This document shows, in pieces, positions 49,235 through 63,584 of a stretch of 64,000 bases of DNA (its first letter is position 1; each line of letters begins with the position of its first letter). The DNA is taken from the NCBI GenBank assembly GCA_023515745.1, contig JALECJ010000258.1:2050501-2114500 (forward strand), written 5' to 3'. Source of the stretch: Amoeboaphelidium protococcarum. Taxonomy: Eukaryota > Aphelidiomycota > Aphelidea. The notes under the pieces are model-generated. The model was given only the letters and a program-made list of their open reading frames with translations, was not told where the DNA came from and searched no databases. The position numbers and the translations under genes were made by a program.

Positions 49235-51085
49235 ATGATTGCAGATAATGATGCCATAGAGATGGACAAACTATTTGATATAGTGCGGCCACTGATAGTC
49301 AAGTATATTGCAGAGTGTGAAAGTGTTGATTAACCGATAATCAATGATATAGCTCGCCATCCTACTCAGTTACAGACTCAGCTTCACGACTTACTCAATT
49401 TAATTGATGATTAATCTAACGGTAATGAAAAGAATATGGAAATCTTCTAAAATGTAATCAAGTAGACTTTATAATTCTCTATACGTACGTGGTCGCCGCG
49501 ATTTATGGATAAACTGTACGCAGGCGTGCGGCCAGTCAGTGTGATTGCTGAGATGATCATTGCTGTTCTGAACACTAATGTCCACGTCTATCACACTAGT
49601 CCATTCTTTACCATGGTGGAGTTGAAAATGATATAGAAATTGGGATCGCTGATGGGTTATTAGGCTGGCGTATGTGGTGGCTTCTTCCTACCTGGTGGAT
49701 CTTATTCAAATCTTCACGCTCTCATTACTGCGCGCAATTTCATGTTTCCCGAGTACGTGTCAACTAAGCACACATCATCTAAAATTGACTCCAAATACCG
49801 CTTTGCTAATAGATGTGGTCCGCTGCAAGTTATCACCTCATCAAGTGCTCATTACTCTGTTAAACATGCCTGTCTCACTGCTGGACTGATGCCGCAGAAT
49901 ATCATTGGCATCGACTGTGATATTAATGGATGTATCTTAGTGGATGGTTTACGAGAGTATCTTTAATCAACTCTTGAAGATTCATAATCTCAGGTGAGAC
50001 CATTCTTTCTCCATATCACGGCTGGAACTACCGTACTAGGTTCTTTTGACAATATTAAAAAGTGTGTCGATATTGCGCAGAAGTACGGACTGTGGGTTCA
50101 TTTGGATGCAAGTTGGGGTGGATCTTTGGCATTAAGTTCCAATGCAGAGTCACGAGTGTATTTGAGTGGCAGCGATTTATGTGATTCTATTACGTGGAAT
50201 CCTCATAAGCTCATGGGTATCCCACTGCTGTGTAGCGCTTTGTTGTTCAAAGTTGGAAGCAAGTCTCAGGCTAATTCTCTAAAGGTTGGATACCTATTTC
50301 ATAATGATGCCGATGCTGATATTGATGATATGAACAGTCTTCTGTCTCCCTAATCCCCTAAATAAGAAAGTTCCGTATTACCAAGTGGAATGTCCTCTTG
50401 GGATATTGGACAGAATACTTTGGGATGTGGAAGGAGAGCTGATGCCTTCAAGCTATTTCTCACCTGGGCTTATGAAGGTTAAAGTAGTTTTTCAAAGCGT
50501 GTCGATCTCGCTTTGGCCAATGCAAAGTACTTATATTCTTAGCTTAACAACAGCGATCGTGGTCGATTTTGTGGTACATTTATTCCGTTTGTCTAGCCTC
50601 AATTCACAAATGTGACATTCTGGTGGGTGCCAAGCTATGACACTCTAATCAAAATTCTGCCTGAGAATTTACGTGATCAAGCGAGGGACTTTGGCGGTGA
50701 TACTTAAGAGTTAGTAAGTGCGCTAAAGACGGCTGATTTTGAGTTGTATCGAAATATGTTGTCAGTGTTCACTAGAAAGGTTCATCATCTTGTGCGTAAA
50801 CGTGGAAAGTTTATGATTGATTACGCTCCATTCTCGTATAAAGACGGTTAGTAGGCTGTAGAAGTTCCGCAATTTTGGCGTGCCGTATTTAATAATCCTT
50901 TGATGACTCGAGACATGGTTGATCAGCTAATGACTGAGATTGATACAGCTGGTTCATCTATTGACTGGATTTCTGATTTCAACCTGAAAAATGGTCGCGC
51001 CAGTCAAATGTCCATCGCGTCTTTTGATGGTCAATCGTCTCATGATGGAGATGACCAAGTCCTCGTTCAAGTTGAAAAATTATGA
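49235..51085 (+). CDS. PLP-dependent decarboxylase, GAD/CSAD type
   Basis: A 616-residue group II amino-acid decarboxylase. Visible blocks: PFFTMVELKMIQKLG, FFLPGGSYSNLHAL, SSSAHYSVKHACLTAG, ITAGTTVLGSFD, LWVHLDASWGG and ITWNPHKLMGIP, in which Lys325 should hold pyridoxal phosphate; then LGCGRRADAFKLFLTW and FTNVTFWWVP. These match glutamate and cysteine-sulfinate decarboxylases (human GAD1, CSAD, GADL1) more than plant-type GAD. The substrate cannot be fixed by eye. The C-terminus has an extra tail of about 90 residues beyond the usual end (DWISDFNLKNGRAS onward), low-complexity at the end. Confidence 0.9.
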
Positions 51086-51598
51086 TAAAATGTAGAGTCT
51101 TAGAATCTATGGATTTTTTAATTCAACGGGGCTTGCATGTCCAGAAAGACTGCGAGTTTCTCTTCTATGGTATTTGCGATATCAGCCTAAGTCACATCTT
51201 TCAGAGCGTGTTTAATATAAAATCTTGGTTATGTTCTGAAGATAGACGCCATAGTTTAACACTCAGTGCTAAACAATTCGTTGACATTTTAGTATTTTCA
51301 TGCATTCGCTGTAAATCTCTGCTCTGTAAGGGGATTGCAAATATTATTTTTAAATAAGGAAGAGATCACTGTTTACACCGGCTATTTTTAAAATGTAAAT
51401 GATGTTCCACATCTGATACAGCAACACTCGATGATTACGAAATTCAAACAGCGTTTGGTCGTATTGCACAAACTACGGCTCAGCACGTGCTACACATGTC
51501 AAAATGAATTTCGTTCGAGCGGGATTTAAACCTGCGCCACATTCCTTTTTCAAGTTAAAACGGCTCCCAAAAAAAAAATTCATCGACACTATTCCGAG
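51086..51598. other. Intergenic region with tRNA-like fragment
   Basis: 513 bp. A plus frame (51082-51407) is open by chance level. GTTCGAGCGGGATTTAAACC near 51513-51532 resembles a T-arm on the minus strand, but no full cloverleaf was found. Confidence 0.35.
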
Positions 51599-52510
51599 AT
51601 GTTTTACGCGCTTCTATTTTCATGGCTGGTTCTGTGGACTAATTGCTTCTTCCCTGCGATACAGTCAATGCGCGTCGGAGCTTTCATGAAGTCTGATATT
51701 AATGCCGTCTTGAATAGTGGTGATTTTATCAATGACAAGCATGTCTTCAATCGTCTGATAGATGAGATGACTGGCGGTGAAAAGATGGTCATATAAGCTA
51801 TCAAGTAGATGGCCAAGAATACTATGGATGGTGTGTCCTTCTCCCTCGATCCCATCATCGAGCATGCTAAGTAGATGGCACCAATAATGGTTGAAAAGTC
51901 TCGTCAAATGGTCTCGCGCTTCACTCAGGGGGCGAGCTATGCTGACGCGTCACAGAAACTGGTCCACTTTGTCACACAAGCAACTGGTAGTAGCTATGAA
52001 GCAGAACAAGTATTAGACATTTTGGACAGTGCTCAACATGATCCACGTAAGAGCACCCATCGTCTTATCCGTTTAATGTCTGAAACTAACGGATTCGTGG
52101 CGGATTGTATAGCGAAGAGTCGTAGCTTGCTCAATGACGGTCAAAGAGTCAATGGATAGCCTGATGGGATAGCGCCCTATAATAACTTGCATCGCTTCGA
52201 GCATCAATTTGATCATCCTATTGCCACGTACAGACATTTAGCTATTGTCAGTATTGTGATTGCCGCTTTATGGTTCACTACTGTGATACTTCAGTGTTTG
52301 ATAGGTAGCAATTCAATTTTCAGAAGGACATTAGCCATCTATAGAGTGCTGGCTGTTATGTACTGCATCAGTTATCTCTTTATATTGTTAGCAATCACTG
52401 GCCATCTTACTTGGTTCATTGCGCCTTTTATAATAGCACCTATTGTCATTATATATAGTGCATTAGAATGGATTTACTCGGTACAGAGAATCCCTGAAAG
52501 CGATGTCTGA
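51599..52510 (+). CDS. Unknown secreted/membrane protein, 303 residues
   Basis: Signal peptide at 1-20 (LLFSWLVLWTNCFFP), an all-helical soluble part of about 170 residues rich in charged and Met residues (IKQMAKNTMDGVSFSLDP), then three or four hydrophobic helices between about 215 and 300 (AIVSIVIAALWFTTVILQC and following). No family is recognised. An ACGCGT lies inside the coding part. The context gives no clue to its role. Confidence 0.72.
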
Positions 52511-52660
52511 GATCTTGAGCTATGTGGAGCTGCCATTTTAAGTCTTGGAAGTGATACAATGTTTAATGGGCCTTAAATTTTTGATAATAAAATACAATCT
52601 AGATAACTTGCGCAATTAATCGAAATAGGGCTTGTTCAAATTACGTCAGGTATTTTTATA

Positions 52661-54374
<1,714 letters not shown>

Positions 54375-54480
54375 TATCGATAGACGAAAATGGAATAAAT
54401 GGGATTCTACTTTATTTATTAATCTTAAAATATTTCACCTTCAATAAGTCAAGACGGCCGATAACGTGCATAAGGACTAA

Positions 54481-54933
54481 TCAATCCAGATAATCATAAG
54501 TGCCATCGTAATCTTTCCCATCAGATGAAGATTTAGGGATGAATTAACTGAAAGAATCGTAATCTAAGCCCTTGGAGTAAGGTTCCTCTGAATGGGAAGA
54601 TTGGGCAGATTGGCTGTGAGGGGAATTCAGAGAACCGATATCTTCGTAAAGTCCTTGAGCGAAACCAGGTTTCTTACCAAAGCCAAAATCAATATCTGAG
54701 TCCTGATTTTATTATGGATAAGCATTCCCAAGGACGTCATCACGATCATATTAAGACATTGCGCTCACCTTAGATACGGCAGGATAGCGCACAGTAGAAG
54801 CGATGGCGCCACTACGATAAGGGCCAGCGGAAAAGCGAGAATGGGCAGCAGCTCTCTAGCTGTATAGACCTTACATAGCATCGGCAGATAGTGTATAGAG
54901 CGCCAGGACAGCTAGGATAGATTTCATAACCAT
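54481..54933 (-). CDS. Small secreted protein, 150 residues, unknown
   Basis: Signal peptide (MVMKSILAVLALYTLSADA) then a polar, Tyr/Ser/Asp-rich mature part with no Cys and repeated short S/Y/D/G patterns (DDVLGNAYP, DSDIDFGFGKK, DYDGTYDYLD end). Probably disordered. No family recognised. The next methionine (54927) is an equally good start. Head-to-head with another secreted protein gene 217 bp away. Confidence 0.68.
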
Positions 54934-55150
54934 GATAGCAACGTTGATATTATTTAATTTCGGAATATTTTCTCTTTATGATATTGCAACGCGTAAAAGA
55001 AAATTGAGAAATTCAGAGTTTAAATCTTGATGTGATCAGATTCGATTCTCGTTGTAAGGGGCAGCTTTCCCACGCTTATAGGGCCTTTTACCAATATCAG
55101 CATCATCTTTATCTAAAAACAGCAATACACTGGAAATTATTGAGAACGAC

Positions 55151-55789
55151 ATGATTAGACTGGTACTGGTACTTTTAGCCTCTTTGTAAATTGTGTTTAC
55201 TGCTCCTGTAGAAACTAGTGATGCTGATGATCTGTCTGGTTTAATCGAGTCTGATAATGCCGATCATGATTTGAGTCAAGACGCATACGTTGAAAGCGAG
55301 TTGGATCAGTCTCTTGATGATATGATCAGTAGTATTTAGGGAACAAGTGAAGAAACTGGAAAACTGCTCACCTTGATAAAGTTGGAAAAGTCGCTTCGGC
55401 AGTGTTCTGCAGTTGAAGATGGGCTGGGAAATTATCAGGTACCGCGCGATTTCTCTAATAAAGACGCTATCTCTGAGCAGTATCAATGCGATTACTCTAT
55501 GAATCAATACTTGAAGCATTACAATGTTCTCACAGGATCTGAGCCAATTATTAGACAGGTGTTCGATCCATCGTATGCGTTAAAGCAAGTCCGCCGTGAT
55601 ATTGACGCGACATACGCGAAAATTCATCAACTGACTGGCAGAACTTCTACGTTGTCGTCATACAGACAAGCTTTGAGAGCTACTAAGAATGTGTAAGAAC
55701 GTGTCAGCTTAGCTAGAAGGTTGCCCCATATTGTCAATCATAGGAGTACTCACGCTGTATCGCCGATGAACCGTTTGACTAGAATATGA
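55151..55789 (+). CDS. Secreted protein, 212 residues, unknown
   Basis: Signal peptide (1-18, LVLVLLASLQIVFTA), an acidic segment (ETSDADDLSGLIESDNADHD), then a helical part with two Cys (LRQCSAVEDG, EQYQCDYSMN) that could form one disulfide, and a basic end. No family recognised. An acidic propeptide with a basic mature part is one reading. Divergent from the secreted gene at 54481-54933. Confidence 0.7.
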
Positions 55790-55942
55790 TAAGCTTGTCC
55801 TTTCATCATGATAAATGCCCCGTTCAGCGTATCGTACTTTCGCTTGATGCTTTTGTTTCTGTTTTCTATCCAAATGCATTATTCGCACTTGATAATTCTT
55901 AGATAAACTTCTGCGGTGATAATATTTATATATATTTTTTGA

Positions 55943-57028
55943 ATGTCCTTAAGATTCAACTGGCCACTGTTTAATGAAGAGTTCTATGCATTTGCCAAGC
56001 TGCACATAGCGAAAGCATTGAATGATATCAAGAATGACGTTATATCAGATATAGAAGTTAATGATTTATTCATGGGCTCCTTACCTCCACAGGCAGAGAT
56101 TATAGAGATAAGTTCCTTGGAGTTGCAGAGGATAAAAGGAATTTTAAAAGTATCATACAGCGGCGATGCATTTATCTAAATTAAAGCTAAAGTTTAAATC
56201 AATCCTCTAAGTCGCCTACACCATCAGCAATAACATTCGCTTCTTCGCACTGGCGCTAGAGCTGCGTATAAACCATTGGTACTTCCTCTGGCTCTAACGA
56301 TCTCACAACTGGAGTTAAATGCCATCATGTCTGTTGCTTATAGTAAGTAGAACGGGTTGACGGTTAACTTCAAGAACGATCCATTGCAAGGACTGAAGAT
56401 TACCAGTACTTTTGATGAATTGGGAGTTAATGAATTGATAACTAAAGAGATTACAGAGCGGATTAGAAGTACTTTATGCGATGTTCTGCCAGTAGTTCTC
56501 CATCAGCTTAGCCTTGGCTGGAATAAGAATTACTCAACTAGTAGTGCATCTTAGTCTGACAATATGAAATTATAGTCTGAAGTTACATCACCATTATCAT
56601 CATCTCAATCTCCCCTGTTGTCCAGTATCAATGCCCTTCCGTTAAGGGAAAAAAAGTTGAGACATGTTAGAAAAGATGGCAATGACTCGGCTAGTAACTA
56701 TTCTGGATCTGTTCACTCTGCCTCTGTGTTTGGTCTAGGCAGTGCAAAGAAGATGCTACCATTACCGTCCATCTCCAATCTGTAAACACAAACTTAGACT
56801 GGTATTGCGTATGCCTCATCAGTACCTAATCTCGCTAGAAAATCTACTGCAGTGTAGAATAATCACCACAGGAAGCCATCTTTGAGTATAAACACAGATT
56901 TAGGGGCATTCAGTGTAGCTGGGATTGGTTTGGCTTCTGCGACACCTTCAGCATTGGCCAATGCATCATCTAACGCAAAAACGCGTAAGTCGAGGATCAT
57001 TACGCGTGACATGTCACCTTTGGAGTGA
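55943..57028 (+). CDS. MDM34: Mdm34, ERMES complex subunit
   Basis: A 361-residue protein starting MSLRFNWPLFNEEFYAFAK, the Mdm34 N-terminus, with an SMP lipid-transfer domain over about 1-200: FMGSLPPQAEIIEISSLE, GILKVSYSGDAFI, then NGLTVNFKNDPLQGLKITSTFD. The rest is Ser/Gln-rich and disordered. ERMES tethers the ER to mitochondria and moves phospholipids. It is present in fungi and some amoebae but absent from animals and ciliates, so this gene is useful for placing the organism. Length is below yeast Mdm34 (459). Single exon. Confidence 0.9.
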
Positions 57029-57367
57029 ATAATGGTTGTATGTGTTCTGGCTCTGCATCCTCCTCCTAACTTGTATATTGGCACTATCATTAGATTTCCC
57101 CTCCTCCCTCGTTAGACGCTTAGCTCTCCCGCTATGGTTTTTTTTATAAATAAAATGGTTGCACATATCTCTACCGCATGGTGTTGTGACAAATAACAAA
57201 TTAGAATTGCTAAAATTTATCTCGCCGTTGAGATTTCTACTGTAGTTTATTTATCTCTTGCTTTGTTCAACCTTTTTAAACATCAACGCCGTTTCAACTT
57301 TCCTTTACTCTGTACATTGTGCAATATCTTACTCGTTTAAAATAGATATTCGTATTCATAGCTTCTT
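57029..57367. other. Intergenic region
   Basis: 339 bp between Mdm34 and the kinase; AT-rich, no gene seen. Confidence 0.35.
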
Positions 57368-58834
57368 ATGAACAAGTACCAAGTGGTCAAGATACTGGGA
57401 GATGGCTCTTTTGGTCAAGTGCTACTTGCAAATATAAAGAACTCCAATGCCCATTCTACTGATACGCGGCAGGTGGCGATCAAGAAGATGAAGAAGACTT
57501 TCAAAGACTGGGAGGAGTGCTTGCGTTTGCGTGAATTGAAGACTTTAAAGAGACTCAACCACATCAATATTATCAAGCTGAGAGAAGTAATTAAGGAGAA
57601 GAACTAGTTGTACTTTGTGTTTGACTATATCCGCTGTGGCTCTTTGTATGATTTGATTCTGAAACACGATCATTTGGATTGGAACTTCAATTTGGTTTCA
57701 AATGTTTCAGGAAGCATTTTGGATGGTTTGAGTTATATGCACGCGAATGGAATATTCCACCGTGACTTGAAGCCTGAAAATTTACTGGTTGATATATCTG
57801 GTGATCTGCTGCATACAATGTAGGTAAAAATTGCTGACTTTGGACTTGCACGTTTCATTGGAGATCCGAGTCCACTTACATAATATATCGCTACTCGATG
57901 GTATCGGGCACCCGAGATTATTTTAAAATTTCAACAATATGATCAGTCTATTGACATATGGGCTTTTGGCTGTATATTGTACGAAATGGTGAATTTGTAG
58001 CCACTGTTTGATGCTCAAACTGAGATTGACATGTTGCATTAGATGTGCTTAAAACTTGGTGGTCCGAGTGCTTTATAAGATATTGACATTCAATTGAAAG
58101 AGGTCGAGCTTTTGACAATGCTTAAGAAAAAGTATCCTGTCTAAAGGCATTAAGTTGATTTCAATCGCCAATCGCAACAGTATCAATAATCTATTCCGCC
58201 ATTCAAAGCTGCTGCGTCGACGGAATTGACGCGTCCTCCATTTAGTGGATTTATTAATAGCTGCCTTTAAAATTGCATCAGATGGCAGCCGTAGGAAAGA
58301 TCTTCTGCCTAATAATTGCTACAAAGTCCAATGTTTAAGCCATTTATTGTTCACAAAAAGTAACTCTCGGCCTCTAGTGCGCATATTCCTAAAGAACTAG
58401 CAAACATCTCTTGCAATAGTCAAACGGTATCTAAGGTTCAGAGAGATGCCCATTCTAATCGTATGGTGTGCGAAGTCCCAGAAAGTCCTATTTCTCTTAT
58501 TGAACGTGATGCTTAAGCAACGGATACAGAGAATATCGGCCAAGTTGCTCCTAGAAGACTGTTTGACAGAGACTAGTTGAGACAGTTGGCTGCAAAGCCA
58601 CAATCGAACACTTTTAATTAGGATTATCTACCGACTAACGCGTCGAAATCTAAGTTGCTTGCACAAAGACAGGCATCTTATATCGACAGCATGAATGGCG
58701 ATATGTTGAATGTAAGTCACTCTCGAGAAATTAGCCGATTACCTGAGCAAAGCACGCTAAGACAAACAGTTTATGATTCCTCCGGTGAAGTCTATGCTTT
58801 GTTAAACCGTGGTAGATCATCCGTTAGACGTTGA
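57368..58834 (+). CDS. RCK-family (MAK/ICK/Ime2-like) protein kinase
   Basis: A 488-residue kinase with start [18 protein letters not shown], catalytic loop [18 protein letters not shown] and RWYRAPEII. The activation loop reads [14 protein letters not shown], i.e. T-Q-Y with Gln from TAA, at the place where MAK/ICK kinases have TDY or TEY. These kinases act in ciliary length control or, in fungi, meiosis. The kinase domain spans about 4-315 and includes the CMGC-type insert. The C-terminal tail is Ser/Gln-rich and disordered. Single exon. Confidence 0.88.
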
Positions 58835-59455
58835 ACGGAATTTTATCATAAACTAACTCATTCTGGTTGTGTGTACACAATATACAGCTGTATAGCTTTG
58901 GCCTTTCGTAAATCCATGGCTATTGTTTGCCTATGCAGCGCCACACGCCCCTTGAAGATCAGTGATACCGTTTACTCAGTATCGGACATATCCAAGTGAT
59001 AAAAGTATCAATTTATAGCTCTTGAGAAGATGAGAATAAGTATATTAACAAAAATATATAATTCGCTATTTGAGAAGTCATATTTTACCAATATATGTAA
59101 GGTTCTAGGCCTCCAGTGTTGATCAACATCTTAATAAGGGGGCGGACGGTTCTTTAGCGCCCAAAAATCTGTCAAAAATTTGATAAGCCAGCCACAGCAT
59201 CTAGATATCATACAACTTAGACCACAATCATTCGACGTAGCTGAGCTTTATGAATTCCTATAGCTTTAATCACGCTAAAAGCTCCAGGTCTGGATAATTT
59301 AAGTACAATACGTTGCATAGTCGCGAAATCATCTTTATCAATATCTCACGTGTGTAGAAAGTAAAGATCCGATGCCCTTCACAAGAACTGAATCCCCTAC
59401 AATGTACCTGCCTTAAGTTAATGATTCCATTTTAGAGTAAGATAATTTCAATGTT
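58835..59455. other. 621-bp intergenic region before HMG-box gene 2
   Basis: No gene or RNA recognised. It should hold the HMG gene promoter. Confidence 0.35.
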
Positions 59456-60454
59456 ATGTCTTTTGATTTTGACACGCTGCTGAACAATACTGGTTGGGAC
59501 GAGGCTCCATCTCGAACTAGCTCCCCGAATTCCCTGTTGTTTTCGCACCAACAACAATATCCAGGCTTCTATCTGGAATCTGGCGGTGACAACGCAAAGA
59601 CTGTTCTTTTGGATAATAAAGACTACGACAATTCCAATATCTCCTCTGATATGAGATCCAATACCATCTATCAAGTTTACCATCAAGTTGATATCTCCGC
59701 TAGTTCGCTCACCGTGGCCCCTGACAAAGTTAATTCAACGCACTCCCTACAAGGGGGGAATCCGTTTGGTCGTTTGATTAGAACGCGTTCTGGATAAAGT
59801 TACCATTCAAATGTTGCTGATGCCAAATCCTATATCAATCATGGCATGCTGGCTGATGTAAATGCATTTTAGAATGACGATGACCGCGATATCGAGTTTG
59901 ATGACGAGAAGCTGAGTTAAGAATAGGTCGCCTCTAGGGGTACTGGGCATGATGAGAGCAAGTAAAGTGTTAGAATACAGGCGGAGGATAGTTTTAGTAT
60001 TCGCACGGACCAGTTTGGATATCTTGTCGTGTCAAGCTCTCTGCGTTAAGCTGGCGTGAAATTAAAGCACACTCTGACTAAAGGCTGTGATTTGCTGTCT
60101 GTTGAAGATGCTTTGACGCGTTATCACCCAAAGCCATTAAGTCAGTTGTAGCTTTAGTTCGAGGAAGGAGACTAACTACTTGACTCTGTGAAGACACCCA
60201 AGCCTCCGAATGCGTTTATAATTTACCGCGGTTGTCGTCACAAGGAGCTGAAGCAGAGCTGTGTACGTCAGATAATCTCCAGAGTGGTGGCTAAGCTGTG
60301 GAAATTGGAGAGTAAGCAAGTGACTGAACACTACCAGACTATTGCAAAATTGCTGAGAGAGGAATATAAACGCTTCTACAGTGATCCTGAAAATTTGCGT
60401 CGCGACTATAATCCCCTACAATCTAATGTTGGTGTTGTGAGAACTCCAAGATGA
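59456..60454 (+). CDS. HMG-box DNA-binding protein, fungal mating-type-like (copy 2)
   Basis: A 332-residue protein with a polar Ser/Asp-rich N-terminal 240 residues and an HMG box near 248-322 that starts KPPNAFIIYRGCRHKELKQ and continues IISRVVAKLWKLESK ... YKRFYSDPENLRRDYNP. PPNAFIIYR is characteristic of MATA-HMG proteins (Mat1-Mc, MAT-1-2 and zygomycete sex factors). Overall identity to copy 1 outside the box looks low. It may be a sex or differentiation regulator, inferred from family only. Confidence 0.85.
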
Positions 60455-60752
60455 TAAAATGCTGTGATGCGATAGATATAATAGAACTAACATGATATCC
60501 ACAAGAACAACGACAATATCAATAATTTAATAATGAAATGAATTCACGCAATTAATAGAAATAATGAATAGAAATTTGAAAAGTTCCCTTTGTTTGAATG
60601 TGGTGCAAGCTAAACGCCCGTTTCCATCGTTTCAGTTATTACTGTATTAAGTCGACGGATTGATTGATTAACAAGTCTATTGTTGCTGTTTAACATTCGG
60701 AATCGATTCTACAACTAGATTCTATAATATAGGTTTCTACAAAGATAAATAA
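60455..60752. other. Intergenic region
   Basis: AT-rich gap of about 300 bp between HMG-box gene 2 and the membrane protein gene; no gene seen. Confidence 0.35.
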
Positions 60753-61873
60753 ATGAGTGTAGGCTTCCTTGTTACTTTTTTGCTGTCGATAGTAATAAGA
60801 TGTAATGGAGCACCGAATACTAAATCTATGAGTGAGTTCCCATTAAGCAAGCGTACTGGTTACCCTGTGTGGATATCCTCAACATTGTTTAATTCTGAGC
60901 AGATGGATGGAATGAGCGTCACTGTTACTATATGCCTTGGAATATGCTTCGCTGTGCCAATGGCGGTGGCGTTATGGAGATTTTTGTGGCTCATGTACAA
61001 CATGATAATGGCTAATCAAGTATAAATCAGATCAAACTCGTCCAGTACCAAAGATTAGAATGCTCAGCGACATGGCGGACTAGTTGAGACAATTGAGAAA
61101 TCTTTTCCATTCCAAGGTGTGCTATTTGGTGGTGATCATGGTAAGACTGCCACGCAGAGAGGTGCTTCTGAATCTGATTTCCTCTCTAAGGATCATAATT
61201 TGGTTGCAGACTCTACGATTTTTGATTGGAGATTTCTTAGTTTGTAAGCGGTGCTTTTATCATACATCATAGTTACAGTTTGGGCATGTGTTGCATTTGG
61301 TTTGATTGGGCTGGTAAACTTTGGTCATGTGTGGGTGCTCTGCATAACGTGTGTGAACTGATGCTCATCCTGACACTGTAGGCAACTTCATTCACGAGAT
61401 TCTCCATAAAGAAGGGCACTGTGATAGTTATGGTTTACTACACTTTGACAGAGTTTATTGTCATTCTTCTGCCAGCTCCATTGGACGCCATATACTTTAA
61501 GTGGTAAGGATTGATCCTGGATTTCACATGGTACCAACTGTTTAAATCAATGATGAACTCTCAAGATCCCCTGATGATCAAGTAAAGAAAGTGCTGTAAA
61601 TCTGGATGCTGGTAACTGTTGTCCCAGGCGGGCTTTATACACGCCATTGGCAACATTCTATCTACTGTTGTGCACCATCCATACGCGCTAGTTGCATTCC
61701 ATCTCAGCTATTGCCTCTGCTTTACGCTACTTGCCTCATGGCTTGTTCTTCATACAATGCGCCCAGCAATTCCTTTTAAACGAGACAAGACTCTTGTATA
61801 GAAAGTTGCAACCTCCACCATTGCAAGTACTCTTACTATGGTCGCTGGTCTGATTACTCTTTAAATGTAATGA
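60753..61873 (+). CDS. Multi-pass membrane protein, unknown (two exons)
   Basis: Exons 60753-61313 and 61382-61873 give 350 residues. Signal-like N-terminus (GFLVTFLLSIVIRCNGA), then about five hydrophobic helices (VTVTICLGICFAVPMAVALW; VLLSYIIVTVWACVAFGLIGL; VIVMVYYTLTEFIVILL; FHLSYCLCFTLLASWLVLH; a last weak one). No family is recognised. Without splicing the frame hits TGA at 61359-61361, while with the 68-nt intron it continues to TGA 61871-61873 with good membrane-protein composition. Confidence 0.72.
61314..61381 (+). other. Spliceosomal intron, 68 nt
   Basis: GTAAAC donor, CTGAC branch consensus 8 nt before the ACTGTAG acceptor. Splicing joins codons exactly and bypasses a TGA. It is close in length to the GLR1 intron (67). 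Confidence 0.82.
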
Positions 61874-62002
61874 TGTAGGTAAGACTTTGGACCATGAAAT
61901 GCATCAGAATCAAAAAACTTTGTATGATAAGAATAGAATTGAAATAATAAAGAGATTAAAATATTGTGTAAGTACGTAAGTTTATAATCAGTAAGTAGAC
62001 AC

Positions 62003-62662
62003 TCATGCTTATACCTCACGCTCGACACGACGCTTCCAGCTGCTTAGAGGACCACGGTCGTTCAACATCTTGACATAGGCACCATCAGGCTACAGCTTAC
62101 CTTCCTGACGCTTAACAATGTACTCCTCACGATCCAGCGGAGTGAATCCCCACTTGCGCGAGATGATGATCTTTTATCTGCCAGGAAACTTGAATGTAGC
62201 TCTGCGCATAGCCTCAATGACAGTAGCCTTGTTGTTGTCCTTGGTACGCACACTAAAGATAATCTGTCCAATGTCAACACGCGCCACCTTACCGTACGGC
62301 TTACCGTAAGCACCACGCATACCAGTCTGCAATCTATCCGCACCTGCACAGGACAACATTTTGTTGATTCTCAGCACGTGGAATGGGTGCACACGAATAC
62401 GCATGTGGAAGGCGTCCTTACCAGACATTCTGGTAATGTATTTGTTACATGCGATACGTCCAGCTTCCAAAGCCTCGGAAGACAATTGCTCACGCTCATC
62501 AGACACCAAGTGGATAGTCAGAGGGAATTCATCAACAGATGCCTTCTTCTTTCCCAAGTCGTAAATACGCAGCTTCGGGTCTGGCACACCGCGACAGAAG
62601 CGAGATTTTGGGTAAGGCTTATTCTTACAGTAACGATAACAACGTCCAGGACGGCGACCCAT
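62003..62662 (-). CDS. RPL10: 60S ribosomal protein uL16 (Rpl10)
   Basis: A 219-residue protein starting [20 protein letters not shown], the eukaryotic uL16 signature, with [53 protein letters not shown] and C-terminal [13 protein letters not shown]. It sits near the peptidyl-transferase centre and its loading is the last step of 60S maturation. Only three UAR codons, fewer than other genes of this length. It ends GTA TAA GCA TGA; the usual family end is near the TAA, so the last two residues (Gln-Ala) may be past an old stop. Confidence 0.96.
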
Positions 62663-63329
62663 TTTTAATCTAAATTTCGTTAGTCTTTCTGGTGTTATTA
62701 AGGATAGATAGTGAATGAAATCAGTCAGCGACGTTCAATCAAAAAGCAGGAAAGATCGAAAGAGAAATTTTCGTCAACCGACCGAAGCGCGTCCTCTGCT
62801 TACGTAATCGAGAGAAACGAGCTGACCAATCACAGATCACCAACAAGATGATATCGTGGGCTTGTGTAAGGTATGGTGTACTGTAGATTGGGTGAGTGAT
62901 GGGCAGAAGCCTTTATTATTAAAATTGCAATAGAAAGTGGCCATTACAAGTGTTTAAAGTAAGTATTTAAAGAAAAAGAGAATTACATATTGTTCATATC
63001 ACCCACGCGTACACTTAAACTTTGATTAGAGATTAAGCATCATATGACAATAGGCGACAAAAAATGAGAAGCCACGATAATACAACCACATTACATTGAT
63101 ATAGCACGGAGGAGGCAGTCTTGCGTTTATTATTTAGAGAGATACACCAGGAGGAGAAGATATAGTCGGAAAGACAACGGAGATAGACAGCAGAGGACCG
63201 TTAGAAGAGGAGACGTTCCAAGCAATGGTATTGATTCAGAGCTTGAGCAGAAGATTAACAGAACAAGCAATATAGCAAGATCCAAATGCAGAGTAATGCA
63301 ACTTGTCTGATTAAGAGCCAGCGAACATT

Positions 63330-63584
63330 TCACATACACATATGAGATTGTGAAAAACATTGTAAGGTTAGTACAAACTAAATTACAGATTGCTTACCTT
63401 TAGCTGCGGGCCTTGTTACGTATTGAATTAGTATTAATCCTTCTTGCATCATCAACTTATCACCGACGAGGAACATCCGAATTAAGTTGTGAATGTAGCA
63501 CTCAATCCACCTTGTTTCAGCAGTAAAAGCCTTGCTAATCAATCGACATTCACGAACATATAAGCCAGCATCATTTTAAAGCAG
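63330..63584 (-). CDS. Possible exon of an unidentified minus-strand gene
   Basis: Open frame bounded by TGA on both sides. It reads like a protein (DAGLYVRECRLISKAFTAE, RWIECYIHNLIRMFLVGDK) up to AAAG|GTAAGC, a good donor at 63397. It has no starting ATG, so an upstream exon would be needed. No family recognised. Confidence 0.3.

Noticed and set aside
51082..51407. ORF after the decarboxylase stop
   Set aside because: Overlaps the decarboxylase stop codon and has no recognisable composition or family.
51500..51600. Minus-strand tRNA suggested by a T-arm-like GTTCGAGCGGGATTTAAACC
   Set aside because: The T stem has a mismatch and no matching acceptor, D arm or anticodon arm could be folded.
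63040..63360. 106-residue hydrophobic minus ORF
   Set aside because: No family, purine-rich complement gives chance Leu/Ser runs; not supported as a gene.
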